From NCBI GenBank assembly GCA_900466945.1, contig UBNV01000001.1, forward strand, positions 186,001-250,000: 64,000 nucleotides of DNA, in the 5' to 3' direction. The position numbers were made by a program, and so were the translations under genes. The DNA comes from Hyphomicrobiales bacterium. Lineage in GTDB: Bacteria > Pseudomonadota > Alphaproteobacteria > Rhizobiales > Rhizobiaceae. The notes under the pieces were generated by a model. That model worked only from the letters and a program-made list of their open reading frames with translations. It was not told the DNA's origin and ran no database searches. Below, piece by piece: positions 40,960 through 49,056 of this stretch (within the stretch, counting starts at the first letter, position 1; each line of letters starts with the position of its first letter).

Positions 40960-41406
40960 ATGCTGAAAGGCATCCATCCCCTGCTCGGACCTGACCTGCT
41001 GCACGCTATTGCCACGATGGGACACGGCGACGAGATCGTCATTGCCGATGGCAATTTCCCGGCAAGCACCATGGGTCCGCCGGTCATCCGGGCAGACGGC
41101 GTCGGCGCGGTCGAGATCCTGGAGGCGATCCTCGCCCACATGCCCCTCGACCAGTTCGTCGAGGATGCGGCCTGGCGCATGCAGGTCGTTGGTGACCCCC
41201 ATGCGGTCCCGGAAATCTGCGCCGAGTTCCAGGCGACCATCACGAAACTCGCCGGCGACTTTCAGCTCGAAAGCCTGGAGCGCTTCGCCTTTTACGAACG
41301 CGCCCAGACGGCAGCATACATCGTCGCGACCACCGAATTGCGGATTTACGGCAACGTCATCCTGAAGAAGGGCGTCGTCTATCCGGAAGAGGTTCACCGG
41401 GTCTGA
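40960..41406 (+). CDS. RbsD/FucU-family sugar mutarotase (L-fucose mutarotase-like)
   Basis: 148 residues, the size of FucU. Motifs are the N-terminal L-L-x-A-I-A-T-M-G-H-G-D-E-I-V-I-A-D with the catalytic His, and the C-terminal Y-E-R-A-Q-T-A-A-Y-I-V-A-T-x-E followed by Y-G-N-V-I-L-K-K-G-V-V. FucU interconverts anomers of L-fucose and related sugars so that the next enzyme gets the right anomer. It starts 9 bp after the aldo/keto reductase stop, which suggests both act on one sugar. It is closer to FucU than to RbsD by the Y-G-N motif. Confidence 0.9.
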   Translation: MLKGIHPLLGPDLLHAIATMGHGDEIVIADGNFPASTMGPPVIRADGVGAVEILEAILAHMPLDQFVEDAAWRMQVVGDPHAVPEICAEFQATITKLAGDFQLESLERFAFYERAQTAAYIVATTELRIYGNVILKKGVVYPEEVHRV

Positions 41407-41471
41407 GGAGCCCCGGGAAGCCCTGGATTTCAAGGCAAAAGCGAGTTCGGAGGAGCCCATTTTGTCTGCTT

Positions 41472-41492
41472 GCATTCTCCAGAATGCTGGAG
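41472..41492. promoter_or_regulatory. Overlapping inverted repeats upstream of the Rbs-type importer
   Basis: GCATTCT-CC-AGAATGC (41472-41487) and CTCCAG-AATG-CTGGAG (41477-41492) are both perfect and share bases. They may be alternative hairpins or a regulator site in the 190-bp gap before the binding-protein gene. Confidence 0.4.
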
Positions 41493-41502
41493 TAGCGTGC
41501 CT

Positions 41503-41527
41503 CGATAAAATGTTTTTTATCGATAAA
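41503..41527. promoter_or_regulatory. Candidate GntR operator upstream of the sugar importer
   Basis: CGATAAAA-TGTT-TTTTATCG (41503-41522) is a perfect 8-bp inverted repeat, overlapped by the perfect palindrome TTTATCGATAAA (41516-41527). The same core occurs before uxaA. It lies about 70 bp upstream of the binding-protein ATG. Confidence 0.55.
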
Positions 41528-41596
41528 GATCGACCCGGTTGCGTTCTGCAGGTCGATCTCACCGGAGGAACAGGACGCGTTGAGAGGAGAACCACA

Positions 41597-42583
41597 ATGA
41601 CCATTCTGAAGAGCATGACTCGCCGCGCCCTGATGGGGATCGCCGGCGCTGCAATGATGACGTCGATGATGCCGGCCGCTTCCTTCGCACAGGACGTGAC
41701 CATTCCGATCATCGTCAAAGACACCACGTCCTTCTACTGGCAGATCGTGCTCGCCGGCGCCCGCCAGGCCGGCAAGGACCTCGGCGTGAACGTGCCGGAA
41801 CTCGGTGCTCAGTCCGAGTCTGACATCAACGGCCAGATCAGCATTCTCGAGAACGCTGTTGCCGGCGCCCCGGCCGCTGTCGTCATCTCGCCGACCGAGT
41901 TCAAGGCGCTCGGCAAGCCGATCGACGAAGCAGCCAAGACGGTTCCGATCATCGGCATCGACTCCGGCGCGGACTCCAAGGCCTTCACCTCGTTCCTCAC
42001 CACAGACAACGTCCAGGGTGGCCGTATCGCAGCTGACGGCCTTGCAGCCGCCATCAAGGCAGCAACCGGCAAGGAAGAAGGCGAAGTCGCCATCATCACC
42101 AGCCTGCCGGGCGTCGGCTCGCTCGACCAGCGCCGCGAAGGCTTCCTCGACCAGATGAAGACCAAGTATCCGGGCATCAAGGTGACCGTCGACCGCTTTG
42201 CCGATGGCCAGGCCACGACCGGCCTCAACATGATGACCGACCTGATCACGGCAAACCCGAACATCGTCGGCGTATTTGCCTCCAACCTGATCATGGCGCA
42301 GGGCGTTGGCCAGGCGATCGCCGAAAACAAGCTCGGCGACAAGATCAAGGTCATCGGCTTCGACTCGGATGAAAAGACCGTCGGCTTCCTCAAGGAAGGC
42401 GTTCTCGCCGGCCTCGTCGTCCAGGATCCGTACCGCATGGGCTACGACGGCGTGAAGACCGCACTCGCCGTTTCCAAGGGCGAGAAGGTCGAGACCTTTG
42501 TCGACACCGGTGCAAACCTCGTGACCCAGGCCAACATGGCAGACCCGAAGATCGATGCCCTTCTGAACCCGAAGGTCAACTGA
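41597..42583 (+). CDS. Periplasmic sugar-binding protein, RbsB type
   Basis: 328 residues from the ATG at 41597 (AGGAGA at 6 nt); the frame is open 135 nt earlier, but that stretch contains the operator palindromes. Residues 1-31 are a Sec signal peptide with a twin-Arg (T-R-R-A-L) ending A-S-F-A-Q, so Tat export is conceivable. The mature part is a Peripla_BP_4/LacI-fold protein like RbsB (D-T-T-S-F-Y-W-Q-I-V, then G-I-D-S-G-A-D-S-K and G-F-D-S-D-E). It binds a monosaccharide for the ATPase and permease encoded next. Confidence 0.92.
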   Translation: MTILKSMTRRALMGIAGAAMMTSMMPAASFAQDVTIPIIVKDTTSFYWQIVLAGARQAGKDLGVNVPELGAQSESDINGQISILENAVAGAPAAVVISPTEFKALGKPIDEAAKTVPIIGIDSGADSKAFTSFLTTDNVQGGRIAADGLAAAIKAATGKEEGEVAIITSLPGVGSLDQRREGFLDQMKTKYPGIKVTVDRFADGQATTGLNMMTDLITANPNIVGVFASNLIMAQGVGQAIAENKLGDKIKVIGFDSDEKTVGFLKEGVLAGLVVQDPYRMGYDGVKTALAVSKGEKVETFVDTGANLVTQANMADPKIDALLNPKVN

Positions 42584-42683
42584 TCGAGACTTCGGCACGC
42601 GCGGCATCCGTCGCGCGTGCCGGACCGGAAACGGCGGACGCGGGAGGCGCTCGTCAATTTCCCTGCGACTTGGGAGGAATGAC

Positions 42684-44237
42684 ATGACTTCGCTGCACGA
42701 TGTAAGCCACCGGCACGACGACGCGCCGGAACTGCTGGAGACCGATCGCATCCCGCCGGGAACGCCGATCCTCGAGCTCATCGGCCTGCAGAAGAAGTAT
42801 GGCGCCGTCGAGGCTTTGAAGCCCGCGACCGTGAGTTTCCTCGCAGGTGAGATCCACGCCATTGTCGGCGAAAATGGCGCTGGCAAATCCACACTCATCA
42901 AGCTTCTGACCGGCGTCATTCCGCGCACATCAGGCGAGATCCGCTGGTGCGGCAAGCCAGTCGCGCTCGCCACCCCGAACGAAGCGATCCAGCGCGGCAT
43001 CAATGCCGTGCACCAGGAAGTCGTTCTCTGCCCGCATCTCTCGGTCGCCGCCAACATGTTCCTCGGCGACGAGATGTCATCGGGCGGCATTATGCGCCAG
43101 CGCGCCATGACGCAGGCTGCGCAAAACGTCCTCGACGACCTCGGCTTCAATTTGCCCGCCGGCGAAATTCTCGCCAACCTCACGATCGGCCAGCAGCAGC
43201 TGATCGCCACCGCCAAAGCCGCGATGCGCGGTATCCGTTTTATAATCTTCGACGAGCCGACGGCTTACCTGACGCGCCAGGAATCCGCCCAGCTCTTCCG
43301 CCTCATCCGCCGCCTGCAGTCGGAAGGCGTGACGATCGTCTATATCAGCCACCGCATGGAAGAGGTCTTCGAACTCGCGGACCGCGTCTCGGTTCTGCGC
43401 GACGGCACTCATGTCGGCACCCGCCTGATCGGCGAGACCAATGACGCCGAACTCATCTCGCTGATGATCAATCGCTCGATCGAGCAGATCTACCACAAGG
43501 AAAAGCTGCCGATCGGCGCCACAATCCTGGAGGCGAAGGGCCTTTCCGGTCCGGGTTTCTCGGATGTCTCGCTTTCGGTCCGCTCGGGCGAAATCGTCGG
43601 CCTCTACGGCCTGATCGGTGCCGGTCGCAGCGAATTTGCGCTGGGCCTCTATGGCCGCCACAAATTGACGGCAGGCGAAGTCTTCTGGGACGGCAAGAAG
43701 GTCGTCATCGATACTGAACGCAAGGCAATGGACCTCGGCATCGCACTCGCCCCCGAAAGCCGGCGCGACCAGGGCCTCTGCCTGAACCTGCCGATCGGCC
43801 TCAACATCAACCTGCCGGTCTTCGGACGCCTGAGCCGGGGCCTAACCATCAGCCCGAAGCTGGAAGCTGGAAACGCCGACAAGCAGATCAACGACCTGAA
43901 GATCAAAACGCCGACCCGTGCCGTGCTGGCCTCGGCCATGTCCGGCGGCAACCAGCAGAAGATCGTGATCGGCAAGTGGCTGAGCCACGGCGCGCGCCTC
44001 TTCATCTTCGACGAACCGACTGTCGGCGTCGACGTCGGCACCAAGGCGGAAATCTACCGCCTGTTTGCCGAGCTCCTGAAGCAGGGCGCCGGCATCATCC
44101 TGATCTCGTCCTACCTGCCGGAGGTCTATGAGCTATCGGACCGCCTGCACGTCTTCCGCCAGGGAAGACTGGTAGCGAGCCATGATTATCGATCCGCATC
44201 GCATGAAGACGTGCTGACCGAGGCGATCGGCGTCTGA
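42684..44237 (+). CDS. Sugar ABC transporter ATPase, two nucleotide-binding domains (RbsA/MglA type)
   Basis: 517 residues with duplicated ATPase halves. Domain 1 has Walker A G-E-N-G-A-G-K-S-T near residue 65 and a degenerate signature region L-T-I-G-Q-Q-Q-L. Domain 2 lacks a canonical Walker A (L-I-G-A-G-R-S-E), as is normal for RbsA second halves, but keeps M-S-G-G-N-Q-Q-K and F-D-E-P-T-V-G-V-D. It drives uptake through the permease encoded 50 bp downstream. A polar leader of about 25 residues precedes the first domain. Confidence 0.94.
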   Translation: MTSLHDVSHRHDDAPELLETDRIPPGTPILELIGLQKKYGAVEALKPATVSFLAGEIHAIVGENGAGKSTLIKLLTGVIPRTSGEIRWCGKPVALATPNEAIQRGINAVHQEVVLCPHLSVAANMFLGDEMSSGGIMRQRAMTQAAQNVLDDLGFNLPAGEILANLTIGQQQLIATAKAAMRGIRFIIFDEPTAYLTRQESAQLFRLIRRLQSEGVTIVYISHRMEEVFELADRVSVLRDGTHVGTRLIGETNDAELISLMINRSIEQIYHKEKLPIGATILEAKGLSGPGFSDVSLSVRSGEIVGLYGLIGAGRSEFALGLYGRHKLTAGEVFWDGKKVVIDTERKAMDLGIALAPESRRDQGLCLNLPIGLNINLPVFGRLSRGLTISPKLEAGNADKQINDLKIKTPTRAVLASAMSGGNQQKIVIGKWLSHGARLFIFDEPTVGVDVGTKAEIYRLFAELLKQGAGIILISSYLPEVYELSDRLHVFRQGRLVASHDYRSASHEDVLTEAIGV

Positions 44238-44287
44238 GACGTGGTCCCCGCAAACAACGACATGAAAAGACGACTGGGAGGACAAAG

Positions 44288-45259
44288 ATGAGCACCGACA
44301 CCACCGAGACCAAGGTCGCACCGAAGAGGGGCATGAGCATCCTCTTCAGCCTCACGCTGCTCGGCCTCCTGCTCTTCCTCTGGCTGCTCCTTGGCTTTGC
44401 CACCAATAGCTTCTGGACACCCAACAACATCAGCAACCTGCTGCGTCAGGGTGCGATGACGGCGATCCTCGCCGTCGGCCAGACCTTCGTCATCATCACC
44501 GCCGGCATCGACCTCTCGGTCGGCGCTGTGGTGGGTTTCGCCAGCGTCATCCTCGCTTGGCTGCTCGCCGCCGGCCTGCCCGTCTGGCTTGCGATCATCC
44601 TCACCCTCCTGATGGGTGTCGCCATTGGCATGTTCCACGCTTTCGGCATCGTGCGCATGGGGCTTCCGGCCTTCATCATCACCCTCGCAACCCTGACCTC
44701 CCTGCGCGGTATCGGCCTCTTGATCACCAACGGTTCGACCATCTCGATCTCGAACGAGGCCTTCACCAACTTCGCCCGCGCCGACTTCCTCGGTGTGCCC
44801 AGTCTCTTCTGGATGGTCATCGTCGTCGCCGTGCCGGCCTATGTCTTCCTGCACTTGAGCCGCTGGGGTCGCTATCTCTTCGCGGTCGGCTCCAACAGCG
44901 AGGCGGCGCGTCTCTCCGGCGTCAACGTCAACCGCACGATCTACATGGCCTACATCCTGTCCTCGACCTGTGCTGCCTTTGTCGGGATCCTGCTCGCCTC
45001 GCGCATCGGGATCGGCAACGCCACCCAGGCCGAAGGCTGGGAACTGCAGGCAATCGCCTCCTCGGTCATCGGCGGCACCAGCCTGTTCGGCGCCGTCGGT
45101 TCGGTCCAGGGCCCGCTGCTCGGCGCCTTCATTCTGGCGACGATCAACAACGGTGCCAACCTGATGAACGTCAACTCCTTCTGGCAGCGCATCATCACCG
45201 GCGCCCTGATCATCCTGATCGTCTATTTCGACCAGCTTCGCCGCCGCGGCAGCCGCTGA
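44288..45259 (+). CDS. Sugar ABC transporter permease, RbsC type
   Basis: 323 residues, eight to ten membrane helices, BPD_transp_2 family. Motifs include G-A-M-T-A-I-L-A-V-G-Q-T-F-V-I-I-T-A-G-I-D-L-S-V-G near residue 65 and G-R-Y-L-F-A-V-G-S-N-S-E-A-A-R-L-S-G near 195, the loop that meets the ATPase. A well-formed terminator follows immediately, so the importer genes form the end of one transcript. It likely forms a homodimer as RbsC does. Confidence 0.94.
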   Translation: MSTDTTETKVAPKRGMSILFSLTLLGLLLFLWLLLGFATNSFWTPNNISNLLRQGAMTAILAVGQTFVIITAGIDLSVGAVVGFASVILAWLLAAGLPVWLAIILTLLMGVAIGMFHAFGIVRMGLPAFIITLATLTSLRGIGLLITNGSTISISNEAFTNFARADFLGVPSLFWMVIVVAVPAYVFLHLSRWGRYLFAVGSNSEAARLSGVNVNRTIYMAYILSSTCAAFVGILLASRIGIGNATQAEGWELQAIASSVIGGTSLFGAVGSVQGPLLGAFILATINNGANLMNVNSFWQRIITGALIILIVYFDQLRRRGSR

Positions 45260-45273
45260 GAATTTCCCAAGGT

Positions 45274-45304
45274 GGGGGTGCCGCGAATGGCACCCCCTTT
45301 TTTT
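45274..45304 (+). terminator. Rho-independent terminator after the permease gene
   Basis: A 9-bp perfect stem (GGGGGTGCC / GGCACCCCC) with a 6-nt loop and a run of seven T. It separates the importer genes from the alcohol dehydrogenase gene, which begins only 35 bp later, so read-through is possible. Confidence 0.92.
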
Positions 45305-45339
45305 CGTCAAACCTTGCCGGGCAGCCGAAAGGAATAAGC

Positions 45340-46356
45340 ATGAAGGCCGCATTGTGTGTCGAACCGGGCCGTCTCGAGATCGTCGATCGCGATCCGCCGC
45401 CGCGTCCAGAGAAGGGCGAAGCCCGCATCGCGATCAGCCATGTCGGCATCTGTGGGACGGACTACCATATCTTCGAAGGCAAGCACCCCTTCCTGGAATA
45501 CCCGCGCGTGATGGGCCATGAGATCTCAGCGACCGTCGTCGAGGCGGGTGATGGCGTCGACTTGGGTGTCGGCACGAAGGTGATCGTCAATCCCTATATC
45601 GCCTGCGGCACCTGCATCGCCTGCCAAAAGGACAAGCCAAACTGCTGCACGAATATTCGCGTGCTCGGTGTCCATACCGATGGGGCAATGTGTGAGGAGG
45701 TGACGGTCCCTGCCGTCAACCTTTATCCCGCTGACGACCTGTCCCCGGAAGCCGCAGCCACCGTCGAATTTCTGGCCATCGGCGCCCATGCCGTCCGTCG
45801 CTCCATGGCGCCCGCGGGATCAAGGGCACTGGTGATTGGCGCAGGTCCGATCGGGCTTGGCACAGCGATCTTCGCGCGCATTGCCGGACATGACGTGACC
45901 CTGCTCGACACCAGCAGCGAGCGCCTGGCCATGGCTGCGGATCGCCTCGGCTTCACATCAGGTCTGCTGGCCGATGACAGTCTTGAGTCTGCGGTGGCGG
46001 AATTGACCGGGGGGGACGGCTTCGACGTGGTCTTCGACGCCACCGGCTATCGCCCCTCGATGGAACGCGCCTTCCGCTTTGTTGCCCATGGTGGAAGCCT
46101 CGTGCTGGTCAGCGTGGTCAAGGAGGACATCACCTTCTCCGACCCGGAATTCCACAAGCGCGAGATGATGCTGATCGGCAGCCGCAACGCGACCCGCGTC
46201 GACTTCGATCATGTCCGCAAATCAATCGCGGATGGCCTCGTGCCGATCGACCAGCTGATCACGCATCGCACGACGCTTGCAGATCTCGCCACGGATCTGC
46301 CGCGCTGGGCGCGGGAGAAATCGGGCCTGATCAAGGCCCTGATCCAGATCGGCTGA
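45340..46356 (+). CDS. Zn-dependent alcohol dehydrogenase (L-galactonate/L-gulonate 5-dehydrogenase-like)
   Basis: 338 residues from the ATG at 45340 (AAGGA at 7 nt). Catalytic zinc ligands are Cys38 (G-I-C-G-T-D) and His60-Glu61 (M-G-H-E). The structural zinc is held by Cys89, 92, 95 and 103. The NAD-binding Rossmann motif is I-G-A-G-P-I-G-L-G near residue 165. The closest remembered types are LgoD/YjjN (L-galactonate to D-tagaturonate) and other sugar-acid or polyol dehydrogenases. The neighbouring tagaturonate reductase-like and altronate dehydratase genes favour the L-galactonate reaction, but this is inference. Confidence 0.82.
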   Translation: MKAALCVEPGRLEIVDRDPPPRPEKGEARIAISHVGICGTDYHIFEGKHPFLEYPRVMGHEISATVVEAGDGVDLGVGTKVIVNPYIACGTCIACQKDKPNCCTNIRVLGVHTDGAMCEEVTVPAVNLYPADDLSPEAAATVEFLAIGAHAVRRSMAPAGSRALVIGAGPIGLGTAIFARIAGHDVTLLDTSSERLAMAADRLGFTSGLLADDSLESAVAELTGGDGFDVVFDATGYRPSMERAFRFVAHGGSLVLVSVVKEDITFSDPEFHKREMMLIGSRNATRVDFDHVRKSIADGLVPIDQLITHRTTLADLATDLPRWAREKSGLIKALIQIG

Positions 46357-46373
46357 TAGCCGAGACGAAAAAG

Positions 46374-46396
46374 GGCCCGCAGCTTATCTGCGGGCC
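46374..46396. terminator. Bidirectional terminator between alcohol dehydrogenase and esterase genes
   Basis: A perfect 9-bp stem (GGCCCGCAG / CTGCGGGCC) with a 5-nt loop. The minus strand reads into CTTTTT, so it fits the minus-strand esterase best; the plus strand reads into ATTTGCGTTT. Confidence 0.8.
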
Positions 46397-46419
46397 ATTT
46401 GCGTTTCGTGTGCCTAATA

Positions 46420-47028
46420 TCAGGCCTTCTGCAGGAAGGCGGCGATCGCGTCGACTTCGCCTTGCGAAACCTCGTGACCGCCCTGATGCAGGAAAGTCTC
46501 GACTTGAGCGCCTTGCGTCTCGAAATAGGCCGTCAGACGCTCGGTCAACGGCAGTGGGCAGATCGGATCCCGCTGTCCGGCAGTCACGAGCACCGCAACA
46601 TCCGAAAGCCCCGGCTGTGCCGGCGGATCGAACGGGATCAGCGGATGCATCAGGATCACGCGGTCGAAGAGATCAGGCGCCTCGAACAAGACCGAAGCCA
46701 AGATATTGGCACCATTCGAGTAACCGAGCCCGTAGATCGGTCGATCCGGGTTCTTCTCCTTGTGAGCGCGAATGAAACCCGCCATCTTCGCCGTTCTCTC
46801 TGCGAGATCGGCCATGTCATAGACGCCTTCGCCGGTGCGCTTGAAGAAGCGCGCAGCCCCGTATTCCGAGACGTCCCCGCGCGGCGACACGATCCCGGCC
46901 TCGGGCACGATCCGGTTCACGAGCCCCGGAAACTGATGTTCGTCGCCGCCGGTGCCGTGGAATGTGAAGACCAGCGGTGCGCCACCCTGCGGTGCTTGGT
47001 AGAGGTGGATGTAGCTATTGATTGCCAT
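46420..47028 (-). CDS. Alpha/beta hydrolase, carboxylesterase/MhqD-like
   Basis: 202 residues. The oxyanion region is G-T-G-G-D-E-H, the nucleophile Ser is in G-Y-S-N-G-A-N near residue 105, the acid is in G-Q-R-D-P-I near 155 and the His in Q-G-G-H-E-V near 188. It belongs to the phospholipase/carboxylesterase group that includes Bacillus MhqD, which is paired with a dioxygenase in quinone resistance. It lies 54 bp behind the ring-cleaving dioxygenase, so the two are an operon. The true ester substrate is unknown. Confidence 0.9.
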   Translation of the reverse strand: MAINSYIHLYQAPQGGAPLVFTFHGTGGDEHQFPGLVNRIVPEAGIVSPRGDVSEYGAARFFKRTGEGVYDMADLAERTAKMAGFIRAHKEKNPDRPIYGLGYSNGANILASVLFEAPDLFDRVILMHPLIPFDPPAQPGLSDVAVLVTAGQRDPICPLPLTERLTAYFETQGAQVETFLHQGGHEVSQGEVDAIAAFLQKA

Positions 47029-47082
47029 ATTGGTTCCTCCGCAACAGGGACGACACCGTCAGGCATCGCCCCCTCTCTGCGA

Positions 47083-48015
47083 TTAGTCCTTGATCGGGGT
47101 CAGATGGGCTTCGATCTGCGAGCGATACTGCTGGTAGCGGGTCGGCAGCTTCAGCGCCTCGCCGAGATGAGCCGTATCTTCGTCACGGTTAAAGCCTGGC
47201 TCGTTCGTGGCGATTTCGAACAGCACACCACCCGGGGTGCGGAAATAGATCGCCCAGAAGTAGTCACGGTCGATGACCGGCGTCACCTGGTACCCGGTGT
47301 CGAGCAGCGCCTTGCGGACTTCGAGCTGGGACGCACGGTCTTCCACGGCAAAGGCGACGTGGTGGACCGAACCGGCACCCTGCTGAGCATGCGAGGCACC
47401 CGGCAGAACTTCGAGATCGATATAGTCGGCACCATTACCGCCGGTGACGGCATAGCGAACGAAGTCACCCTGTTTGTCGACCGGCTGGTAGCCCATGAAC
47501 TTCAGGAGTTCGCCGGTCGCACCTTCGTCGCGCAGCCGCATGGTCACGCCGCGGAAACCGTGAACACCTTCCGAAACGCCAACCGGACCACCGGCGAAGG
47601 GTACGCGGCTGTCGCCGTCGACCTCGGCCAGCGCAAAGCCGTCACCATCAGGGCCAGCAAAACGCAGGCGGTCTTCGCCGAAGAGCGAATAGGAGCCGAG
47701 TTCCTTCACGCCCTGCTTCGACAGGCGTTCCTGCCAGAAACCGAGCGTGCCCTTCGGCACAGAGAAGACGGTCTCGGAGACTTCACCGGCACCACGACCA
47801 CCCTTGCCCATGTTGGCAAACGGGAAATAGGTCATGACCGATCCGGCATTGCCGACTTCGTCGCCGTAGTAGAGGTGGTAGACATCGGGCGCGTCGAAGT
47901 TGACGGTCTTCTTGACCCGGCGAAGGCCGAGGGTCTTCGTGAAGAAATCGTTGTTTTCCTGGGCATCCGCAGCCATGGAGGTAACGTGATGCAGGCCTTT
48001 GATCTGGGTAAGCAT
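47083..48015 (-). CDS. Ring-cleaving dioxygenase, two VOC domains (MhqO/MhqA-like)
   Basis: 310 residues from the ATG at 48015 (AAAGGA at 8 nt); an upstream in-frame extension reads into the LysR gene and is rejected. Two glyoxalase/VOC modules are seen. Metal ligands fit His in L-H-H-V-T near residue 9, His in V-H-H-V-A near 225 and Glu in G-V-L-F-E-I-A near 275. Such enzymes cleave hydroquinones or detoxify quinones. The gene is paired with an MhqD-like esterase and diverges from a LysR gene, which probably senses the quinone. Confidence 0.92.
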   Translation of the reverse strand: MLTQIKGLHHVTSMAADAQENNDFFTKTLGLRRVKKTVNFDAPDVYHLYYGDEVGNAGSVMTYFPFANMGKGGRGAGEVSETVFSVPKGTLGFWQERLSKQGVKELGSYSLFGEDRLRFAGPDGDGFALAEVDGDSRVPFAGGPVGVSEGVHGFRGVTMRLRDEGATGELLKFMGYQPVDKQGDFVRYAVTGGNGADYIDLEVLPGASHAQQGAGSVHHVAFAVEDRASQLEVRKALLDTGYQVTPVIDRDYFWAIYFRTPGGVLFEIATNEPGFNRDEDTAHLGEALKLPTRYQQYRSQIEAHLTPIKD

Positions 48016-48099
48016 GGCTCTGGTCCTTTCCCGGCACTCGCGCCGGCTTTGTTCTGTTGAACGGAATATGGGCCTTGGCTTTCCACGAGAGAATAGCTG

Positions 48100-48116
48100 T
48101 AATATTGTGGATATTA
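48100..48116. promoter_or_regulatory. Candidate LysR binding site
   Basis: TAATAT-TGTGG-ATATTA is a perfect 6-5-6 dyad with the T-N11-A form of LysR boxes. It lies 22 bp upstream of the LysR ATG and 84 bp upstream of the dioxygenase ATG. Confidence 0.6.
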
Positions 48117-48138
48117 TTGCAGAAGGAACAACAATCGC

Positions 48139-49050
48139 ATGGGCGAAGTCGAGGCTATCCGCACGTTCCTGACGGTCGCTGAACAAAGCAGCTTCAGTGC
48201 TGCCGCCCGTTTGCTCGGCATGACACCCGCCTCGGTCACCCGAACGGTCTCCGGCCTTGAGGAACAGCTCGGGGTCCAACTTCTGTTGCGCACCACCCGC
48301 AAGGTATCGCTGACCTCGGCCGGCGCCGCCTATGCAGCCCGTGTCGCACCACTTGTCGATGGCCTGGCACGCGCGACGGAAGAAACGCGTGACCTGCAGA
48401 AGGTGACGGCCGGTTCGATCCGGGTATCAGCGCCGATGTCGCTCGGCATGAAGGTGCTTCCGACGGTGCTGTCGCAGTTCTCGATCATCCACCCGAAGAC
48501 GAGCGTCGCAATCGAGTTGTCCGATCGCTTCGTCGATATCGTCGAAGAAAATTACGACCTTGCGATCCGTATTTCGGGGCCGCCGACGGACAAATCGACG
48601 ATCTGGCGCAAGATCCGTCCCGTGCCCCGTCTTCTGGTGGCCTCGCCATCCTTCCTCGCACACAATGGCAAACCGAAGGTACCCGAGGACCTCACGTCAC
48701 TCGAATGCCTGAGCTACCACGACCGGTCGAAGACCGAGACCTGGGAACTGAGCAGGCCCGGACAGACCCGGACGGTCGAAGCCAGCGGCCGTTTTTCGAT
48801 CAACAATGGGGATTTCCTCTGCCGACTGGCCGTCGCCGGCGAGGGCATCGCCTTGCTGCCACGCTTCATCGTCGAGGACGAACTGCGCGCCGGCTCGCTC
48901 GTCGAGGTTCTGCCCGGATGGACCACGCCGGAAATCTGGCTAACGCTCTACTATCCGCCCTATGAACATCTACCGCTGAGGGTCGCGACTTTTTCGGATT
49001 TCTTCGAGGCTTTTGTCAAGGAGAGCTGGGACGGCGGACATCCGTCCTGA
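48139..49050 (+). CDS. LysR-family transcriptional regulator
   Basis: 303 residues with the standard N-terminal winged helix (V-E-A-I-R-T-F-L-T-V-A-E-Q-S-S-F-S-A-A-A-R, then T-P-A-S-V-T-R-T-V) and a periplasmic-binding-like effector domain from about residue 90. It is divergent from the dioxygenase/esterase operon with 123 bp between, the classical arrangement for a LysR regulator and its target. Quinone- or electrophile-responsive LysR proteins of the QhuR/YieP kind are known, but the ligand here is inferred only from neighbours. Confidence 0.93.
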   Translation: MGEVEAIRTFLTVAEQSSFSAAARLLGMTPASVTRTVSGLEEQLGVQLLLRTTRKVSLTSAGAAYAARVAPLVDGLARATEETRDLQKVTAGSIRVSAPMSLGMKVLPTVLSQFSIIHPKTSVAIELSDRFVDIVEENYDLAIRISGPPTDKSTIWRKIRPVPRLLVASPSFLAHNGKPKVPEDLTSLECLSYHDRSKTETWELSRPGQTRTVEASGRFSINNGDFLCRLAVAGEGIALLPRFIVEDELRAGSLVEVLPGWTTPEIWLTLYYPPYEHLPLRVATFSDFFEAFVKESWDGGHPS

Positions 49051-49056
49051 CCTGAT

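Noticed and set aside
36166-46356. Assigning the sugar locus to L-fucose breakdown
   Set aside because: The fuconate dehydratase and aldolase of that route are absent, while altronate dehydratase points to a hexuronate intermediate.
46399-48060. 553-codon plus-strand frame across the esterase and dioxygenase genes
   Set aside because: Antisense to two motif-supported genes; no protein features.
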